Origin: Stomorhina lunata
Lineage: Eukaryota > Arthropoda > Insecta > Diptera > Rhiniidae
DNA length: 64,000 nt
Assembly: GCA_933228675.1 (NCBI GenBank)
Contig: OW121742.1
Location: 128,255,983-128,319,982 of the forward strand
Direction of reading: 5' to 3'
The position numbers and the translations under genes are program-made. The stretch's first letter is position 1. Each line of letters begins with the position of its first letter. Shown one piece after another: positions 25,241 to 34,700 of the stretch. Under the pieces are notes generated by a model. The model saw only the letters and a program-made list of their open reading frames with translations, was not told the origin of the DNA and did not search any database.

Positions 25241-26033
25241 GAAAATTTTTTGTATAAACAAATTTAGAATTTAACTATTGAAAATTATCCTAAACTTTTG
25301 ATATAGAATTATGCAATGTTAACAATTTTGTATAAACAAATATTGCTATTCAATATTTAGAGGGACAATTGGAACAATTTTCTAAAAACAAAATCACAGT
25401 TTAATTAATAAAATATTTATTTTTTTTTTTTGTTCTAAAAAATATAAAAGTGATAGTTAAAACCTTTTTTATTTATCTGAACTATATGATCTTCATAGTC
25501 AAATTAAAATTGTTACTTAAATTTCACAGGAAAAAGCTGAAAAAAGATAAAAATGCGCTTTATAACAACTTTAAAAATTATAAAGATATATATTTAAAAA
25601 ATATACGTGAATTAATAAATTTTACTATTAAATTAAATTTTACTATTAAAAAAATGTTATACTAAGATTTTCAGAGAAGTTTAAAAAATTTTGTATATAA
25701 AAAAATATTTTGAAAGAATAAAAATTGTATGTATGTCTACTTTCACACCAGTCAGGTTTGGCTCATCAAGTCTTGACTTTGTATGAGAAAAAGCTGACAG
25801 AATTGAAATTGATACAAACCTGACCAATGGCCAGTGACATTACTATAAAGTTTAGGGAAAATAAAATGAAAACTGATTAAGAAAATGTTCGTGTGCGAAT
25901 TTAAAGAAAAAACTGATCAAGTAAACCTGATGCTGTATTTTTATGCATATCCTTTACCGCCATCGATTTATCGAGGCTTATATCATTTTATATACATTTT
26001 AGTCAATCACAAGTATTCCAAATTTCTTCTTAA
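25241..26033. other. AT-rich sequence 3' of the minus-strand gene cluster
   Basis: No gene could be supported; the region lies downstream of the gene at 26034-26854. Confidence 0.5.
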
Positions 26034-26854
26034 CTACTCACCTTTTATTCTGTTCAGTTCTTCACCGGACATTATCGCCGGCAATTGGTGGTTGTCTATA
26101 TTTCCATTGACTTTATTGTAAGGCATTGAATTTTTCAACTGCAGGCACTTGTCCCAAACTGTTAAAGGTTCAGCAATTTTCGTTACATTAATAGGATTAA
26201 CATCCTGATTAATATAAACCTGACGATTCAAATGAACATGGGTACTATTAACGATTATATTTGACATTCTCTCTTCCAGATCGTTTTGTTTGGTAAGCTG
26301 ACATTGCTCCACTGCCTTTATAAGCTTGATTTTGATTTCATTATTTTGTTTTTCCAATTCGTTTAATTTCCATTTAAGATTTTCTTGTTGTTCCTGCAAT
26401 TCGCTTATAGTATCAGTTGTATAATCCTTCTCTAATTTTTCTTCACTTTTTTGGGGCATATAGATCTTACGTCTTAATTTTTTGGCCATATACATTTCTG
26501 CTATATGAACAACATGGGCCAGTACATAAATGCACGCGAGAATGCCCAGGATATTAATATATATATCGTAAGTATTGTTTTCATCAATTTTGATAAATGT
26601 CTGCTCCGATCGAGATGAATCTGGATGATGAGACATGACAGGAACCGGTGGTCGTTCTAGTTATAAATGTTCTTAGTAATTTCTTTATAGTTATTTTAAA
26701 GAGGTGAAAACTAACCTTCTGATTGTACCTGCTGAAGCTGTTCAATGTTATTAGTATAGCACAGAAATTCTTCGATCTGTTTAATGTAACACAAAATAGT
26801 CCACGAAATAAAACCTAATGTCAAGAGAAATAAAAAATTTATGGAAGTAATCAT
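26034..26854 (-). CDS. Two-exon membrane/coiled-coil protein, unrecognised
   Basis: The gene model has exon 1 at 26854-26716 (ATG, 46 codons plus one base) and exon 2 at 26656-26034, separated by a 59-bp intron with GT at 26715-26714 and AG at 26658-26657. The frame is kept through a phase-1 junction, giving 253 residues. The N-terminus (MITSINFLFLLTLGFISWTI) is hydrophobic and fits a signal anchor. A second hydrophobic stretch (INILGILACIYVLAHVVHIA) lies roughly at residues 80-100. It is followed by a basic patch (KKLRRK) and a Glu/Lys/Gln-rich predicted coiled coil (SELQEQQENLKWKLNELEKQ onward). Two candidate membrane passes plus a coiled coil suggest an organelle or ER membrane protein with its coil in the cytosol, but this is inference. 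I do not recognise the family. It is the downstream-most member of a minus-strand row with tsg and the Z600-like gene. The splice junction that restores the frame is the strongest sign that the gene is real. Confidence 0.75.
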
Positions 26855-27097
26855 ATTTATTTATTTCTTTTTTTTTGAGAAAATTTTGAAAAATATGTAC
26901 GTTTTGTTTATGGATTAAAAAAGTGACTTGATAATGAAATATAATTCAGGTTTGGCAAGGCTAAATTGTATTTAAATTATTCTATGTCAAAATTAAGAAA
27001 GTAGATAGACCGGTCCAAGATATTCTTGGAAAATTTTTAAACTACCTCATACTAACGTAAACATAAGTTTAGTATTTAAATCACGATCAGATTCAGA

Positions 27098-27245
27098 GAG
27101 GATGCTTTTAGAATCTGAAGAACAATAAAACTACAGTAGCTATGAGGAAAAACATCTGGAGGGCTTGATCAGAGGATGCTTTAGAATCTGAAGAACAATA
27201 AAACTACAGTAGCTATGAGGAAAAACATCTGGAGGGCTTGATCAG
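27098..27245 (-). repeat. Tandem duplication of about 74 bp
   Basis: Two adjacent copies, 27098-27171 and 27172-27245, differ by a single T in an otherwise identical run (GAGGATGCTTTTAGAATCTG versus GAGGATGCTTTAGAATCTG). It lies between the end of tsg and the start of the two-exon gene, so it may fall in the latter's upstream region. It is a recent local duplication. Confidence 0.9.
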
Positions 27246-27379
27246 ATAATCTTAAACGTGGAATTTTTATAAAAAATAAGGAAAATTTCTATACAAATTT
27301 TAAACAATAAATTAAATGAAATATGTGAAATTTTTAAATTATATGAATATACATTTTATTACTTAATTTTGTGCTAATT

Positions 27380-28120
27380 CTAAATACTATTATCTTTAAG
27401 ATTGTCATCAAAGTTTTCAAAGAGATATGAAACATCCTCATCAAAATCTTCTTCAATATCATCGAACTCATCTTCAACATCTTCCTCAGGGCAAAATTTA
27501 CAGCGACTTTCATTCACTCCATAATTGAGACAGGTGGATCCAACACATTCACAGCAGCCATCGTGAAACCATCTATAACTGCTGGCGCCAGTACTTCTAC
27601 AACTCTGTCGGCATTTGTTCCAAGAAACACAATGATCAAAATATACAACTGTGCAATTGACAGTTAAATTCTCCGAAATTTTACCCTTTTCACTTTGAAT
27701 CTTATTGGTGTTCAAATTGGCTCTTGACATTACCGATTCATAGTCAACAGGAAAGGTAAAAATATTCCAGCTATACTCCAATTCTTCGGTGGGTGATGAT
27801 ACTAAAACATCAAAAAGCTCGGGAACTCCCTCGAAATCTTCCACATGTGATTTTTTTGACAATGAAGTTTTTGTATCGATTTTAGTTTTGGGCGGACACA
27901 ACTCAACACAACCACAACAATCATCAAAATATTTTTTACCCATACAAAGGACACAGTCTTTGTAGCAAGACAAATCTTTCTGTTCGCATTTGCAACTTTG
28001 GGTTAGAATGCACTTTGATACTATGGAACCACAAATCTCCTCATTGCATGATGAGGCTATTGTATTTTGGACAACTTTTAAAATTAAGATGATTTTAATA
28101 ATATTGAAAACTTTTAACAT
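27380..28120 (-). CDS. tsg: Twisted gastrulation family BMP-binding protein
   Basis: A single-exon gene of 246 residues, close to the roughly 250 residues of Drosophila Tsg. It begins with a hydrophobic signal peptide (about residues 1-22) and then a cysteine-rich N-terminal domain (CNEEICGSIVSKC, CKCEQKDLSCYKDC, CCGCVELCPP) that in this family binds BMP/Dpp ligands. An EGVPELFD motif and a C-terminal cysteine-rich domain follow (CRSTGASSYRWFHDGCCECV, CLNYGVNESRC), the latter nearly invariant in Tsg. It ends in a Glu/Asp-rich tail. Tsg is a secreted cofactor that forms a complex with Sog/chordin and Dpp/Scw to shape dorsal BMP signalling. An NESR site and NLTVNCT are candidate N-glycosylation sites. 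Flies have paralogues (shrew, crossveinless), so the assignment to tsg itself rather than a paralogue is less certain than the family. The neighbour at 28469 is another early-embryo-type gene. Confidence 0.9.
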   Translation of the reverse strand: MLKVFNIIKIILILKVVQNTIASSCNEEICGSIVSKCILTQSCKCEQKDLSCYKDCVLCMGKKYFDDCCGCVELCPPKTKIDTKTSLSKKSHVEDFEGVPELFDVLVSSPTEELEYSWNIFTFPVDYESVMSRANLNTNKIQSEKGKISENLTVNCTVVYFDHCVSWNKCRQSCRSTGASSYRWFHDGCCECVGSTCLNYGVNESRCKFCPEEDVEDEFDDIEEDFDEDVSYLFENFDDNLKDNSI

Positions 28121-28272
28121 TTTTCTAATTTTTAAAAAGATGTTATTTTATGGAATGTTAGAGTAATACTAATGGAAAATAATTTTTCCTGTGGAATTTT
28201 ATAAGATAATTCAGTTTATACCTGTGAGTATTAAGTTTTCGTAACTAGTAGGTAAGTAAAGTCATGAAAATT

Positions 28273-28310
28273 TACTTAACCTCAAATTTGAAGAAATTTG
28301 AGGTTAAGTA
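28273..28310. promoter_or_regulatory. Perfect 17-bp palindrome upstream of tsg
   Basis: The arm TACTTAACCTCAAATTT (28273-28289), a four-base spacer GAAG and the exact inverted arm (28294-28310) form a cruciform-capable repeat 150 bp upstream of the tsg start. It lies between tsg and the Z600-like gene. It could act as a terminator-like hairpin for the upstream gene, as a paired regulatory site or as a tiny MITE; the sequence alone does not decide. Confidence 0.6.
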
Positions 28311-28468
28311 TAAAAAAGAATTTACACATCTATATATTATTTAAATTTTTGTTTAACAATTTATTACTAATTAATATGTTTTTATAAAATGTAGCTATGC
28401 TACTAAAAATATTTTCTAAGAAAATGTTTACAAACTAAATTGAAATATAAATTTTTGTCATTAACTTC

Positions 28469-28732
28469 TCAATATGTCAGCGACCTTCTGGCCTTATAAG
28501 ATGATTTGGAAGCATATGGAGTTACACGCGTTTGTAGTTTACGTTTGCTTTTAAATTCGGTAATCAGTGAGCTAGTCGAACTGGGTGTTGAGGGTACAAA
28601 TTTCTTTGTTTCAGCAGGAAATGTTGCATTGAGTTGATCTTTTTTGTTGTAGGGGCTGCACAAATCAAAATCATTTAACTTCAGTGATTTTAAATTCATG
28701 ATCAATTGTTGTGCCAAGGTAGTTTGATCCAT
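28469..28732 (-). CDS. Fruhstart/Z600-like mitotic inhibitor
   Basis: An intronless gene of 87 residues, basic and Ser/Thr-rich. The central KKFVPSTPSSTSS, the following FKSKRKLQTRVTPY and the C-terminal SSYKARRSLTY line up, as I recall it, with Drosophila Z600 (fruhstart), a protein of about 90 residues. Z600 delays mitosis in the blastoderm by binding the cyclin hydrophobic patch and blocking Cdk1 substrates. The RKL in KSKRKL is a plausible RxL cyclin-docking motif, and the SPY and TPSS sites could be Cdk targets. Small, intronless genes are typical of the earliest zygotic transcripts. Upstream on the coding strand lie CAGGTAA (28961-28955) and CAGGTAC (28931-28925), Zelda-type sites. A TATTTAAAG TATA-like element is at about 28830. 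The homology call rests on memory of a short protein and needs alignment. A decayed sister copy lies at 39963-40189. Confidence 0.6.
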   Translation of the reverse strand: MDQTTLAQQLIMNLKSLKLNDFDLCSPYNKKDQLNATFPAETKKFVPSTPSSTSSLITEFKSKRKLQTRVTPYASKSSYKARRSLTY

Positions 28733-28924
28733 TTTTATTTTTTCAATTGACTGCTAATGGCGGATGTTAATGGTAAAATAGATATAGAGGAACTGATGCT
28801 CTTACCTTAGGTACATGCCCTTTAAATACCTAATTGCGAAAACTAACTACATTTTACAGTTCGAAGTAATCTTGGATTAGTTGAAGAGGAAATATTTGCA
28901 TATCTTCTCAAAATTTTAAAATTA

Positions 28925-28961
28925 GTACCTGCAATCGTTTCAGATTTTTCACAATTACCTG
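28925..28961 (-). promoter_or_regulatory. Zelda-type motifs upstream of the Z600-like gene
   Basis: CAGGTAA at 28961-28955 and CAGGTAC at 28931-28925, read on the coding strand, lie 195-230 bp upstream of the ATG. The decayed sister copy keeps a CAGGTAA at 39768-39774, about 195 bp before its ATG. CAGGTA-type heptamers are the sites of the pioneer factor Zelda that switches on early zygotic genes in flies. Function is inferred. Confidence 0.5.
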
Positions 28962-29246
28962 TTTAAGGGAATTTTTATTACATATCAATAAATAGAAAGG
29001 CCAAGTAGAGGAAAATCTTATACACACATACATCTAACATTTAAGGACGATGTGACAGTCCTAATTAAAAGCACTTTATTTCGAATTTGAAATATTTTTG
29101 AATCCAGACCCAATGTATCGTATTAAAGCAGGGTATTATTACATTTTTCTAGTAGGTACTCAATTTAAGTATTCGTTCTGCAGCAATATCTATAATAATC
29201 CGATTTACAATTCGATTTTGTGGACATCTGCTTCATTAAATTCCAA

Positions 29247-29250
29247 ATTG
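29247..29250. repeat. Target-site duplication, left copy
   Basis: ATTG immediately precedes the left LTR; the same four bases (39706-39709) follow the right LTR. Joining the flanks with a single ATTG restores the pre-insertion sequence between the two Z600-like copies. Confidence 0.9.
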
Positions 29251-29693
29251 TGTTATGTTTTCTTATTTTAAAGTATTGCCGTCCAGGGACCCGCTTTAAA
29301 GGCTGGTGTATGTCAGGCTTTTTTCTATTTAAAATAAAAAACAATTATTTAGTGGATTGCCTACTAATAGTAGGTGTTGATTGGTTGCTTTATTTACAAA
29401 AATTCCCTCCTCTTAACTAAATGTTATTACTATTTATACTAATTTAACTATTGACTTATTTAATATATTATTGCGTACAATGCACTTTTCATTGTACGCG
29501 TTTATTGTAATTCAATACTATCAACTTAATTCTTATATTATTATTAATATATTATTGCGTACAATGCACTTTTCATTGTACGCGTTTATTGTAATTCAAT
29601 ACTATCAACTTAATTCTTAATTTGTTTCCAAAATGACAGCAATGCAGTTTGTCATTGTACGAGGGTGAATGTGAAAGTTTTCGACTCACAACA
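29251..29693 (-). repeat. 3' LTR of the retrotransposon
   Basis: 443 bp, TG...CA bounded (on the plus strand TGTTATGTTTT ... GACTCACAACA), identical by my reading to 39263-39705. It carries a tandem duplication of about 76 bp, each unit with a 10-bp hairpin (GCGTACAATG ... CATTGTACGC). In the sense direction AATAAA occurs in each unit (ACAATAAACGCG), a candidate polyadenylation signal. Confidence 0.95.
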
Positions 29694-29707
29694 TTCCTCC
29701 CCCCTTT
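29694..29707 (-). other. Polypurine tract of the retrotransposon
   Basis: Directly next to the 3' LTR the sense strand reads AAAGGGGGGAGGAA. It is the expected primer for plus-strand DNA synthesis. The uninterrupted purines and abutting LTR boundary make the call firm. Confidence 0.9.
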
Positions 29708-29888
29708 ACAGAAAGTACATCCAGGAACTGGATGTTCTTTAAAATTCTGTTTGACATTGACTTTATATGATCTGTTATTGACCGTTTATTTTGCCATGCT
29801 ATTGGAAGGCTTCAATAAGAATTAAGTTGATAAATTTTTAATATGTGTTGATAAACTTTCATTTTAAATATGTTATTATTATTATTAT

Positions 29889-29932
<44 letters not shown>

Positions 29933-31704
29933 TCCTTTTTTTTTTAAATTTCTTATGGTACCTAAAACTATGGAAATATTTCTTACAATGCTCTCAAAAA
30001 TGTTGGTTGTTGCTGTTGTTGTTTCTTGTTGATTTTTTTTTTTTTTCGAGTAGTTGAACTGGTTGTAGATGTGTTGTAGCTGATGTTGTTGTTAATGTTG
30101 TTTTTCGTAACTGAAATTTCTTATAGGTATCGTAAAATAGGCAGTTATTGGATGTAGTAATAGTGTTATTTCAGATTATTTCCTGCACAAACTAACAATG
30201 TAGCAGGCTAGAATCCTTCTTTTGATCGGTCTATTCTTTATATAGACTATCAAATCGACGTTGGTTTCAATACATCTTCAGGCAAAAAGTATATGAATGG
30301 TAGCCAAAACAAACACATGACGCATTTTGTTTCTTAGGAAACCAATTGGCAAGAATAGCCACTACTGAAGAGTATGTTTCATTTGATTGCCAGCGAAGAA
30401 TTGAGTAACACATAGTTTCTTTATCTAGAATGACATCCAGCGGTTTATGAACCCGAATATGGGGCTGTTACATAACTTAGACTGCTGTTATACAACTTAG
30501 TCTGCATATAAAAACAAATTTCAACATTTACTCCAGGGAGATCTAATACAAGAACTTTTAATTAGATCCTCGAACTGGGGAAGTCCCGTACATCTTCAAT
30601 TCCGCCAGAGATAATCACGTTGTAGGTTAGATGTTTATGGACTTTACTTGCATCTTAGAGGGCTATACTAACATTCAGCATGTGCTCTTTGATTGCAACA
30701 ACAGACAACTTGACTTTTGTTTTGATCTGCAATTGGTTGACACTGAGTCGGTTGCATTGAAATGTTGCGACTGCTCCACATCTAAGCTTTCCAGAGATGA
30801 TAAATCATTAACTGCTTATGTTGGAGAGCACCGTACTGAGAATTAACCTATTCTTACTTATTGATCTAGAGATACATATTTATAAATTCTTTTCTTTTGA
30901 CTTACAATTATATATGTTTATTTATATATTTATATGTATATTTTTTGCAAATGCTTATCATGTAATACTATGTACATATATAGTGTGTTGTTATTATTTT
31001 TAATAATTTTTTTCTTTTTTTTTTTTAACTTTATTTGTTGCTTTTGTTTCAAATTTCAACTGATATGTCAGCACTTTATTCATTAAAAAGTGAGTTCAGT
31101 TTAATTTTTTCAAAAAAAAATTATAAAAAGTTTTTTTTTTATAATTTTTTTTTTTATAAAGAGAAAAAGGAATTATTACACTTTAGCTGTTTAAACGATT
31201 TCAATAGAAAATTATTCGCGGGCTTATAATTTTCAAAAAATCGACAGAAAAATGCAGATTAAAAAATCTTTGGCATCTTAACAGTTTAAATAAAAAATTT
31301 TTTAAATTAGACCTTTTTTTTTTTTTTTTTTTTTGGTAAATAATGCAAAAGTTAATTTAAAAATTTTGTACTTATAATATTTTCTAAATTTTATTATACA
31401 CAAATTTTTGTTTAAACATTTTTATTTTTAAAATACAAAAATTTGTTTTGTTTGTTCTCATTACTTCTTTCTAATGGTTTTTCTTTGTTTTGCAGGCTTC
31501 AAACCTGTAGTCGATTAACGTCGAAGTGGTTCGATTCCACCTGGGGGGCGCCAACAAAATTTAGTCATCCCATATCATATAATAAATTACTAATTTGTTT
31601 CTATCAGGTTGTTATTATTATTTTACCATTTTAACATGATTTCAACATCGTTGCTGTTTCTTTTTTGTTTTCAATTTTACGTGGAAGTTTAACATCATAT
31701 TTAT
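29708..31704 (-). other. Non-coding 3' internal region of the retrotransposon
   Basis: About 2 kb between the USP stop codon and the polypurine tract. No env-like frame or any other coding frame is supportable on either strand. In the sense direction there is an unbroken run of 38 A (29928-29891), a run of 21 A (31334-31314) and further A-rich tracts. Candidate AATAAA signals lie near 31391 and 31421. It also holds the 63-bp tRNA-Sec-derived piece (31491-31553). The middle part (about 30180-30850) has more balanced base composition. On the plus strand it shows a phrase YTNIQHVLFDC that faintly recalls the C-terminal region of LINE reverse transcriptases. One explanation is a captured host 3' UTR with poly(A) plus later inserts. 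Confidence 0.6.
31491..31553 (+). pseudogene. 3' part of selenocysteine tRNA, with CCA
   Basis: The 63 bp read, in plus orientation: anticodon stem GCAGG, loop CTTCAAA with anticodon TCA, stem CCTGT, a long variable arm, a perfect T arm (GTGG TTCGATT CCAC), and the acceptor 3' strand CTGGGGGGC, discriminator G and CCA. UCA anticodon, long extra arm and the GCAGGCTTCAAACCTGTAG core are diagnostic of eukaryotic tRNA-Sec. The 5' acceptor strand and D arm are missing, replaced by T-rich DNA, so it cannot be a functional gene. Eukaryotic tRNA genes do not encode CCA, so the copy came from mature tRNA by reverse transcription. Relative to the retrotransposon it is antisense: the element's RNA begins this segment TGGCGCC, exactly as an over-extended primer binding site would. 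Confidence 0.85.
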
Positions 31705-34700
31705 TTACACACGTTCATAGAATAATATATAAGCACTGGACGAGACAAGATTATGTTCCGACAATGAATCACTCACAAGATTATCATTGAATTTATGCCA
31801 TTTCTTTGAGACAGGATGTTTGCAAATAGCTACATAATGTCCACCCGCAGTTGAACCCATATGATTTGTGACACTATATAAGGAATAGCAAATATTTGGG
31901 TTAGCATTGGCATCATAAGGACCCATATTCAATTCACGTTCACCCGTGGAAAATTCGACAATATTCGAGAGTTTACTCTTCAATGTCTCAGAAAAACGTT
32001 TTAAATGTATAACAAGATACTTTGGAAATCGTTGAATTTTAAAGTTTTTTGTACATTTTCGCCGCGTTTGACATTTTGAACATGTAGGCATGTCGTCGCC
32101 CTCCAAAACCTCCTCGCGTAAAAGCAAATCCAAGCAGGTGTCAAGCTTACAACTTGACGATGAAGGTAGGGGAACGCTTAAATCCCAAAAGGGATCAAAA
32201 GTAACGCTAGTATTGCCGCACGTGGTACATCTTAATGTACTCTTAAGTTGACCTACAAATAAATCACGTATTAAAGAATTCTCATGACGGCCATACCATT
32301 TCCAAGTAAGTTCGGCCTTTTTATTGTCACTTAAATTATCATCTATTTTTAAATGTTCACCCTTTGTACCAGTATTGAGGGCACCATGCAACGAATCCAA
32401 AAATAATCGTAAAAATTCTTGAGCGTCTTGTTGATTGTAGTTACTGTACATGTGATATTTGGCAGAAAAGGCTCGTTTTAATTCCGTAGGTGTTACGGTG
32501 TTTACATTACCTCTCCACATTTCCTTAATTAATTTGGAAAGCTCAAATAAGATTTGTTGATTTTTGGACGTTGTAGATTTCGTTGCATTATGATTTAGTA
32601 AGAATTTTGTCAATTCATTTGTGTGATTAAAACACTGAATAATGGTGTTCATAAAACAAGTATTACCGATATTTCTTAGACCACATAAGCCTTCTGTATT
32701 ATCGTCCGTACTATTATGGGACGTGGTAGAAGTCAACAATGGTCCTGTACTATCTCTATCATAGGAATGCGATGAAGTGCGAACACCCTTGTCTTCTGTA
32801 CTATCACAAAGATTGAATTTTTCTATAGAAGCACTAATACCTTTTGAATCACTCGCCGTTTCGTGACGCTGTTCACTACCCGATGAGGTTATTCTGTCGT
32901 TAGTATGTTTGTAAGTATTCTTTTTTTCAAAGAATAGACTATAATTCTTTGGCGACGATGATTTGTCGGTTGACACTATTTGTTCTTGGTTTTGTCTGTA
33001 AAGCTTGACCAAATTACGGTGTAGAATCTTCTGCTTTCCTTTCGCTAGTATTTGAACATTAACTGGGGAGGGAATACCTGTCACTTTATAAGGCCCCTCC
33101 CATAGGGGTGAGAGCTTGTTTTTCCGTGTTTGATTCCTTACCAACACTTGATCACCTATATGAATTATACTATTTTTTGCATTTTTGTCATACCGTTCTT
33201 TCGCTTTTATTTTTGCCTTTATCTGATGTTTGCGCGCCATCTCGTATGCACGCTGAATTTGGTACTTGAGAAATTTTGGATAGTCATAAGGATTGTATAA
33301 AGGAGTACTAACCTTAAGATTCGACGGTAAAGGTGCGTCAAAACCATAGAGTACTCTAAAGGGAGTTTGGTTGGTGGCTGTATGATCTGTATGGTTATGC
33401 ACATGCATAGCCGAAGGCAACCACTGATCCCAGTTTGATCCGTCCTCTTTTGCAAAACTCCTTAGATATTCTGTAAGTGGTCGATGGCTTCTTTCCAACG
33501 ACCCGTTTGCTTGAGGGTGGTATGGAGTGATATGTTGTTTCTTTATCCTCAAAAGTTTACAGACACTTCCGAAAAGCTTGGAAGTGAAATTCGAGCCATT
33601 GTCCGTTATTAATTTTGTTGGAATACCATACTTGGTTATGATTTCACTGTAAAAAATTTTCGCCACCGTTTCAGCCTCCGCATCCGGCATTGGTGCACAA
33701 ATAAAAAATTTCGACAAATCGTCTTGAAAAGTGAGAATGTATTTGTTGCCTGCAGTGGTGGTTGGCAAAGGGCCCACCATGTCCATATAAACTTTTTCAA
33801 ATGGTCTTTGCGGTGTGTCGGTTAACACCATTTGTTCTTTGCCGACTGGTCCGCACTTGTTCTTTTGGCACTTCTGACACTTTCTTATATAATTGTTAAT
33901 ATCCCGTTGCATACCTTTCCATCTGTATTGTCTCCTAATTCGCCTTATGGTCTTCCAGACACCCTGGTGCCCACCTAAAGGCGAGTCATGAAAGCTTCGA
34001 AGAACTTCTTCGATGTCCTTTCTGTCGGTTAAAATTTTAACGGCATCTCTGTGCTCCATACTGAAATTTTCCTCAGCGATCCTTTCTTCTGATGAATCTT
34101 CATTATTTTGAGCTTCTTTTATGCTTGTTTTATTTAACTCTCTTTTTTGAGCTCTGGTAACAACCTGTATTTTCTGGTCTTCTACAGGAAGTCGGCTCAG
34201 CGCATCAGCATTTAAGTTGGTTTTTCCCGGCTTGTAGGCAATGTCGAATTCATACTCCGACAATTTATGCCTGAACCGAGCAAGTCTCGAAGTCTGGTCT
34301 TTTAGGTTTGCAATGCCCCTCAAGGGTTGGTGATCCGTGAATACAGTAAAAGGTCGTCCCAATAAATAGGGGCGGAAAGTGCGTGTCGCCCACACTATGC
34401 CTAACATTTCCTTTTCAATTGTTGAGTACCTTTTTTCAGTGTCGCTTAAGGTCCTACTCGCGAATGCTATGGGGTGGTCTTTGCCATTCCTTAGCTGTGA
34501 AAGTACTGCTCCCAGTGCTTCGTTGCTAGCATCTGTGGTTACACGGAAAGATTCCGAAAAGTCTGGGTAAATTAGAATGGGAGGACTAATAATGTTTTCC
34601 TTAATTCTATTAAAGGCTTGTTGGCACTCCTTTGTCCAGACAAATTTGGAGTTTTTCTTGAGCAGGCGGGTTATTGGTGATGCCAGCTCCGCCATACCCT

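Larger units (their letters stand above)
28340..28990 (-). repeat. Left arm of a large inverted duplication (intact copy)
   Basis: This segment carries the intact Z600-like gene with its upstream and downstream flanks. The inverted counterpart is at 39760-40335. Homology is visible in the upstream DNA (ATCAGTTCCTCTATATCT versus GTCAGTTCCTCAATATCT), in the coding part, and in the 3' flank (AGTAGCATAGCTACAT versus AGTAGCAGCAAAGCTACAT). The two copies are therefore diverged head-to-head duplicates, now separated by the 10.5-kb retrotransposon. Confidence 0.85.

Noticed and set aside
30631..30846. 71-codon plus-strand frame in the 3' part of the retrotransposon as a gene
   Set aside because: Antisense to the element; only a faint IQHVLFDC similarity to LINE C-termini and no neighbouring support.
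31491..31553. Functional selenocysteine tRNA gene
   Set aside because: The 5' acceptor strand and D arm are missing, CCA is encoded and no pol III T-run terminator follows.
29708..31704. An env gene downstream of pol
   Set aside because: No frame over about 70 codons in the sense direction, no signal peptide, no transmembrane segment; the region is A-rich and non-coding.
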